7,984 nt of DNA from Acidobacteriota bacterium (GTDB lineage: Bacteria; Acidobacteriota; Terriglobia; Acidiferrales; UBA7541). A model generated the notes under the pieces. The model was not told where the DNA came from. It made no database searches and saw only the letters and a list, made by a program, of their open reading frames with translations. Position numbers and translations under genes: made by a program. The DNA is taken from NCBI GenBank assembly GCA_003131705.1, contig PKUY01000387.1, positions 35,067 to 43,050 of the forward strand, written 5' to 3'. This document shows positions 5,695-7,984 of this stretch, one piece after another; the stretch's first letter is position 1, and each line of letters begins with the position of its first letter.

Positions 5695-7560
5695 TTACGG
5701 CAGGACGTAGCGGAAGGACGTCAACACCATGTTCTCCACTCCGTGTGGAGCAGCTAGGGTGTCCTCTGTAGCACCTGCGCCGGACCACGCGTTGCGGACG
5801 ACATATGAGTATTGCGGTCCCCACTGAATTGTTCCCTTCGACCCCTTGTAGAACCGATACCAGAATCCAAGGGTGCCCTGAACGATATTTCGCGTGTCAC
5901 CCGTGCACTCGGCGAGCGAGCCGGGAACGAAGCCTGCACCGCCGCCGACGCCGGTTGCAGTGGACGTGGCGGTTCCGGGAACGGGCTCCGTGAAGCAGCC
6001 GAAGTTCGGTAGCCCAATCGCGCCGTAACCTTCATTCGGCGTGCTCCCTACGGTCTTGGCAAATTGCGTGCGAGCATTGTATTCACCGCCGACGTAGGCG
6101 TAAACATCCAGCTTCGGAGTGGTATGCCATTCGAGAGTACCGAGCGACTGAAAGCTACGGATCGGCGCAAGCGTGCCGTTTGGCCGCACGGTGACATCGG
6201 CCAGCGTGGACGCGCCATACCGACCGATTCCATCGCCGCCCAAAAAATGTAATCCCGCGTCAAGCTTCTTGTGGAACAGAGGAACGCGGGCATTTGCTCC
6301 GATTCCGCCGCCCACACGGTGGTCGTTAAACGCACCTAGCGACAAGGGAACCGTTGCGGTTTCGTTCGGGAAGACGCGGTCGCGGAAAGAGCTGACAACG
6401 CCGAATACTTCATAGTGTCCCCATCCCGGTTCGAAGGCCGCCTTGAAAATAAAATCCGGGGCCGAGGAAAAAGCATAATTGGCGACGGGATTCAAGCTGC
6501 CTCCACTCGTGCCAAAGGCGCCGATCAGGAAATTGTTATTCTGACCGTGGGCAGTCAAGGTTGTCGCGGCATTTTCAACGGCGAAGCCCAGCCAAACCTT
6601 GTTCCCAAAGTTCTTGGTGACGCGGACACCCGGCTGCCGAGCCCAGCTGAAACCGACGTGGTAGCTCCCGTCTATGACCATCGGCAGAGCTTCGGTTCGG
6701 TTGTCGAGGCCATGCTTGGTCTCCGTAACCATCGTCCACATCTGGCCGCCGGTGACGGTCCAGCCGTTCTCGAACGCGGCTTGTCCCCAGAATTGGCGCT
6801 GGCGGAGAACGTAGCTATTGCTCTCCGTGTAGTTTGAGGTGATACCGGTGCCCAGAAAGTCAGTCTCGTAATAGCCGCCGATCTTCACATTGTTGAGTTT
6901 GCCCTCGACCAGCATGCTGATGCGTGACTGGCGTCCGCTCACATTGAATTCCGACGTCTGACTCTGCGAGCTGCCGGGATAGGGAACCGAGTTGAAGGGG
7001 GTGGTCACATCAGCACTGAGTGCCTTTTGGCGCCACACGGCAGCACCTTCCATGAAACCGCCGGGCGTTAGAGTGATCCCTTTCACGTGGATTGAGGCCG
7101 GCCCATCGCTTCCATCCTGATTAGACGCGGCGTTTCCGCGGTTTCCGGCAGTCGTCGTTCCGATATTCGGGCTCGGGCCAATCGCTGGGTTCGCCGCCAC
7201 AGACTCGGGTTCCGGCGCCGCCAGATTCTCGCGGCCCGCCTTCGCTATGCTGAGTTCTTCTTCGAGCGATTGCACCTTCTGCTGCTGCTCTTTGAACTGT
7301 TCCTTGAGCTGCTTGTTCTGTTCCTGGAACTGTTTTCCCTGGGTGACGAGCAAGTCTCGAAGCTCCTGGAGTTCCTCTTCCATTCGTTCTTCGGCGGGAG
7401 TTGCAGGCGCGGCGGGAGTTGCGGCGGAATTGGCCGCAGAATTTTCCAGCGTCGGCGAGTTTGCAGGGGCAGCAGCCCCCTTATCCTTTCCTTCGGCTGC
7501 CATCGCGGTAGTCCCCGCGAGGAGGCCGAGGGCCAATAAACACGTTGCTAGAACTTTCAT
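5695..7560 (-). CDS. Outer-membrane porin with N-terminal periplasmic coiled coil (DcaP-like)
   Basis: The protein has 621 residues. The signal peptide is residues 1-21 (cleavage AMA/AEG), followed by an Ala/Pro/Ser-rich spacer (29-56). A Glu/Gln/Lys-rich coiled coil spans about 57-108, with core residues every seven positions (L64, L71, F78, L85, Q92, L99). After a second low-complexity linker, a beta-barrel runs from about residue 157 (IHVKGITLTPGGF) to the end, rich in alternating aromatic/Gly strands such as GGYYETDFLG. Coiled coil plus barrel resembles DcaP-type trimeric porins, in which the coil sits in the periplasm; DcaP members import dicarboxylates and similar small solutes. The DcaP assignment is by architecture, not a recognised close match. 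The only two cysteines of the mature chain are C522 and C552. The last aromatic is Y618, followed by V-L-P. The start at 7560 is set by AAGGAG 7 nt upstream; the frame extends to 7659 but lacks such a site there. Confidence 0.8.
   Translation of the reverse strand: MKVLATCLLALGLLAGTTAMAAEGKDKGAAAPANSPTLENSAANSAATPAAPATPAEERMEEELQELRDLLVTQGKQFQEQNKQLKEQFKEQQQKVQSLEEELSIAKAGRENLAAPEPESVAANPAIGPSPNIGTTTAGNRGNAASNQDGSDGPASIHVKGITLTPGGFMEGAAVWRQKALSADVTTPFNSVPYPGSSQSQTSEFNVSGRQSRISMLVEGKLNNVKIGGYYETDFLGTGITSNYTESNSYVLRQRQFWGQAAFENGWTVTGGQMWTMVTETKHGLDNRTEALPMVIDGSYHVGFSWARQPGVRVTKNFGNKVWLGFAVENAATTLTAHGQNNNFLIGAFGTSGGSLNPVANYAFSSAPDFIFKAAFEPGWGHYEVFGVVSSFRDRVFPNETATVPLSLGAFNDHRVGGGIGANARVPLFHKKLDAGLHFLGGDGIGRYGASTLADVTVRPNGTLAPIRSFQSLGTLEWHTTPKLDVYAYVGGEYNARTQFAKTVGSTPNEGYGAIGLPNFGCFTEPVPGTATSTATGVGGGAGFVPGSLAECTGDTRNIVQGTLGFWYRFYKGSKGTIQWGPQYSYVVRNAWSGAGATEDTLAAPHGVENMVLTSFRYVLP
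7273..7335 (-). repeat. Three 21-nt heptad-coding units in the porin coiled coil
   Basis: Residues 76-96 read as three seven-residue units: KQFQEQN, KQLKEQF and KEQQQKV. The first two 21-nt units (7335-7315 and 7314-7294) agree at about 16 of 21 bases, and the third (7293-7273) is more diverged. This suggests that the coil grew by tandem duplication of one heptad, and its length may vary between relatives. Confidence 0.55.
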
Positions 7561-7984
7561 CTTGTATCTCCTTGGGACATTTTCGTTTCTCAGAAAGTAG
7601 AAGGGCACCCACCCATGTAGTGCGCTGCAGACGACGTGCAACGCCGCAAGCACTTCCACAACTGGGTTTCCGGTAGCGAAACTAAATTGAAATCAAATTG
7701 AGAGAAATGGGAAACGGCCGACGGTCGCTTAGAGGCGGGGGCTTCAAGTAAAGCCAGAGCTCGAACACCGAGAGTGACTTGAGGCGTTCATACGAGGGTA
7801 TATTGAGGCACAATTCGGAATCTTTTAGCAAGAGCTTTACTGTGCGGCCGCCGGGAACAGCTTCACGGAACGCGAAGCGAGAGGAAACAATTGGGAGGGC
7901 GAACACAAGCAGACACGCACAACAGAGAGAACTTGCCTCTGAAACATCGGAGATGAAAAAAGACGCGGGGAGTCGATCATCCTT
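7561..7984. other. Leader/intergenic region upstream of the porin, no supported gene
   Basis: These 424 bases hold the porin ribosome binding site but no gene I can support. On the - strand one frame is open from the window edge to a TAA at 7682-7684 (about 100 codons). Its only candidate start is a GTG at 7906 without a ribosome binding site, and the product is unrecognised, although it has a hydrophobic stretch near the edge. A + strand ATG at 7953 opens a frame (MKKDAGSRSS) that runs off the edge, again with no properly spaced ribosome binding site. A direct repeat AAATTGA occurs at 7684-7690 and 7695-7701, 11 bp apart. I see no convincing porin promoter. Confidence 0.5.
7568..7573 (-). 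promoter_or_regulatory. Ribosome binding site of the porin gene
   Basis: On the - strand AAGGAG stands 7 nt before the ATG at 7560. It selects this start over the in-frame ATG at 7659, and the resulting N-terminus is a normal signal peptide. Confidence 0.8.

Noticed and set aside
6415..6837. A 140-codon + strand frame inside the porin gene
   Set aside because: It is antisense to barrel-coding sequence with no ribosome binding site; best explained as a shadow of the porin.
7626..7665. A possible sigma-54-type promoter before the porin (TGG and TTGC elements on the - strand)
   Set aside because: The spacing between the GG and GC pairs is 8 nt instead of the required 10, so it does not fit the -24/-12 consensus.
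7682..7906. A 74-codon GTG-start frame on the - strand upstream of the porin
   Set aside because: It has no ribosome binding site, no recognised family and only an alternative start. The frame is open to the window edge, so a gene fragment cannot be excluded, but support is too weak to call one.

Overview
The window looks like chromosomal DNA from an uncultivated soil-type Gram-negative bacterium, most likely of the Acidobacteriota. The main pointer is a very large TonB-dependent receptor with an N-terminal carboxypeptidase-regulatory-like domain and barrel phrases (LPLNGR; a YTWSK segment) that are typical of the expanded receptor family in that phylum. The taxonomic call is an inference from protein style and moderate-to-high GC. 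No rRNA, tRNA, CRISPR array, insertion sequence or phage gene is visible.

Layout. Positions 1-1457 (+ strand) hold a two-gene unit. It consists of the 3' part of a short-chain dehydrogenase/reductase, cut by the window edge, followed after 2 nt by a complete metal-dependent amidohydrolase of the ACMSD-like (amidohydrolase_2) superfamily. Everything from 1505 to 7560 is on the - strand and converges on that unit. In transcription order it has an outer-membrane porin with a periplasmic coiled coil (7560 to 5695) and a strong rho-independent terminator (5667 to 5628). These are followed by a small regulator joining a MerR/excisionase-type helix-turn-helix to a single molybdate-binding (Mop/TOBE) domain (5466 to 5053), and then the TonB-dependent receptor (4873 to 1505). 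Positions 7561-7984 are a leader or intergenic stretch with no gene I can support.

How the parts may work together. The porin is transcriptionally isolated from the regulator by its terminator. The regulator has its own sigma-70-like promoter, and no terminator is visible between it and the receptor, so read-through is possible. The receptor also has its own AT-rich promoter region, which contains a 20-bp near-perfect palindrome. The most attractive hypothesis is that the HTH-Mop protein, or another dimeric regulator, binds this palindrome and controls the receptor. The porin and receptor would admit small molecules and a larger or scarce ligand respectively, while the dehydrogenase and amidohydrolase are cytoplasmic catabolic enzymes of unknown substrate. 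Nothing in the sequence proves that these units share one pathway.

I did not find an unmistakably new system. The points most worth a second look are the Mop regulator with the palindrome at the receptor promoter, the Phe that replaces a metal-binding His in the amidohydrolase, and the unusual C-terminus and cysteine pair of the porin.
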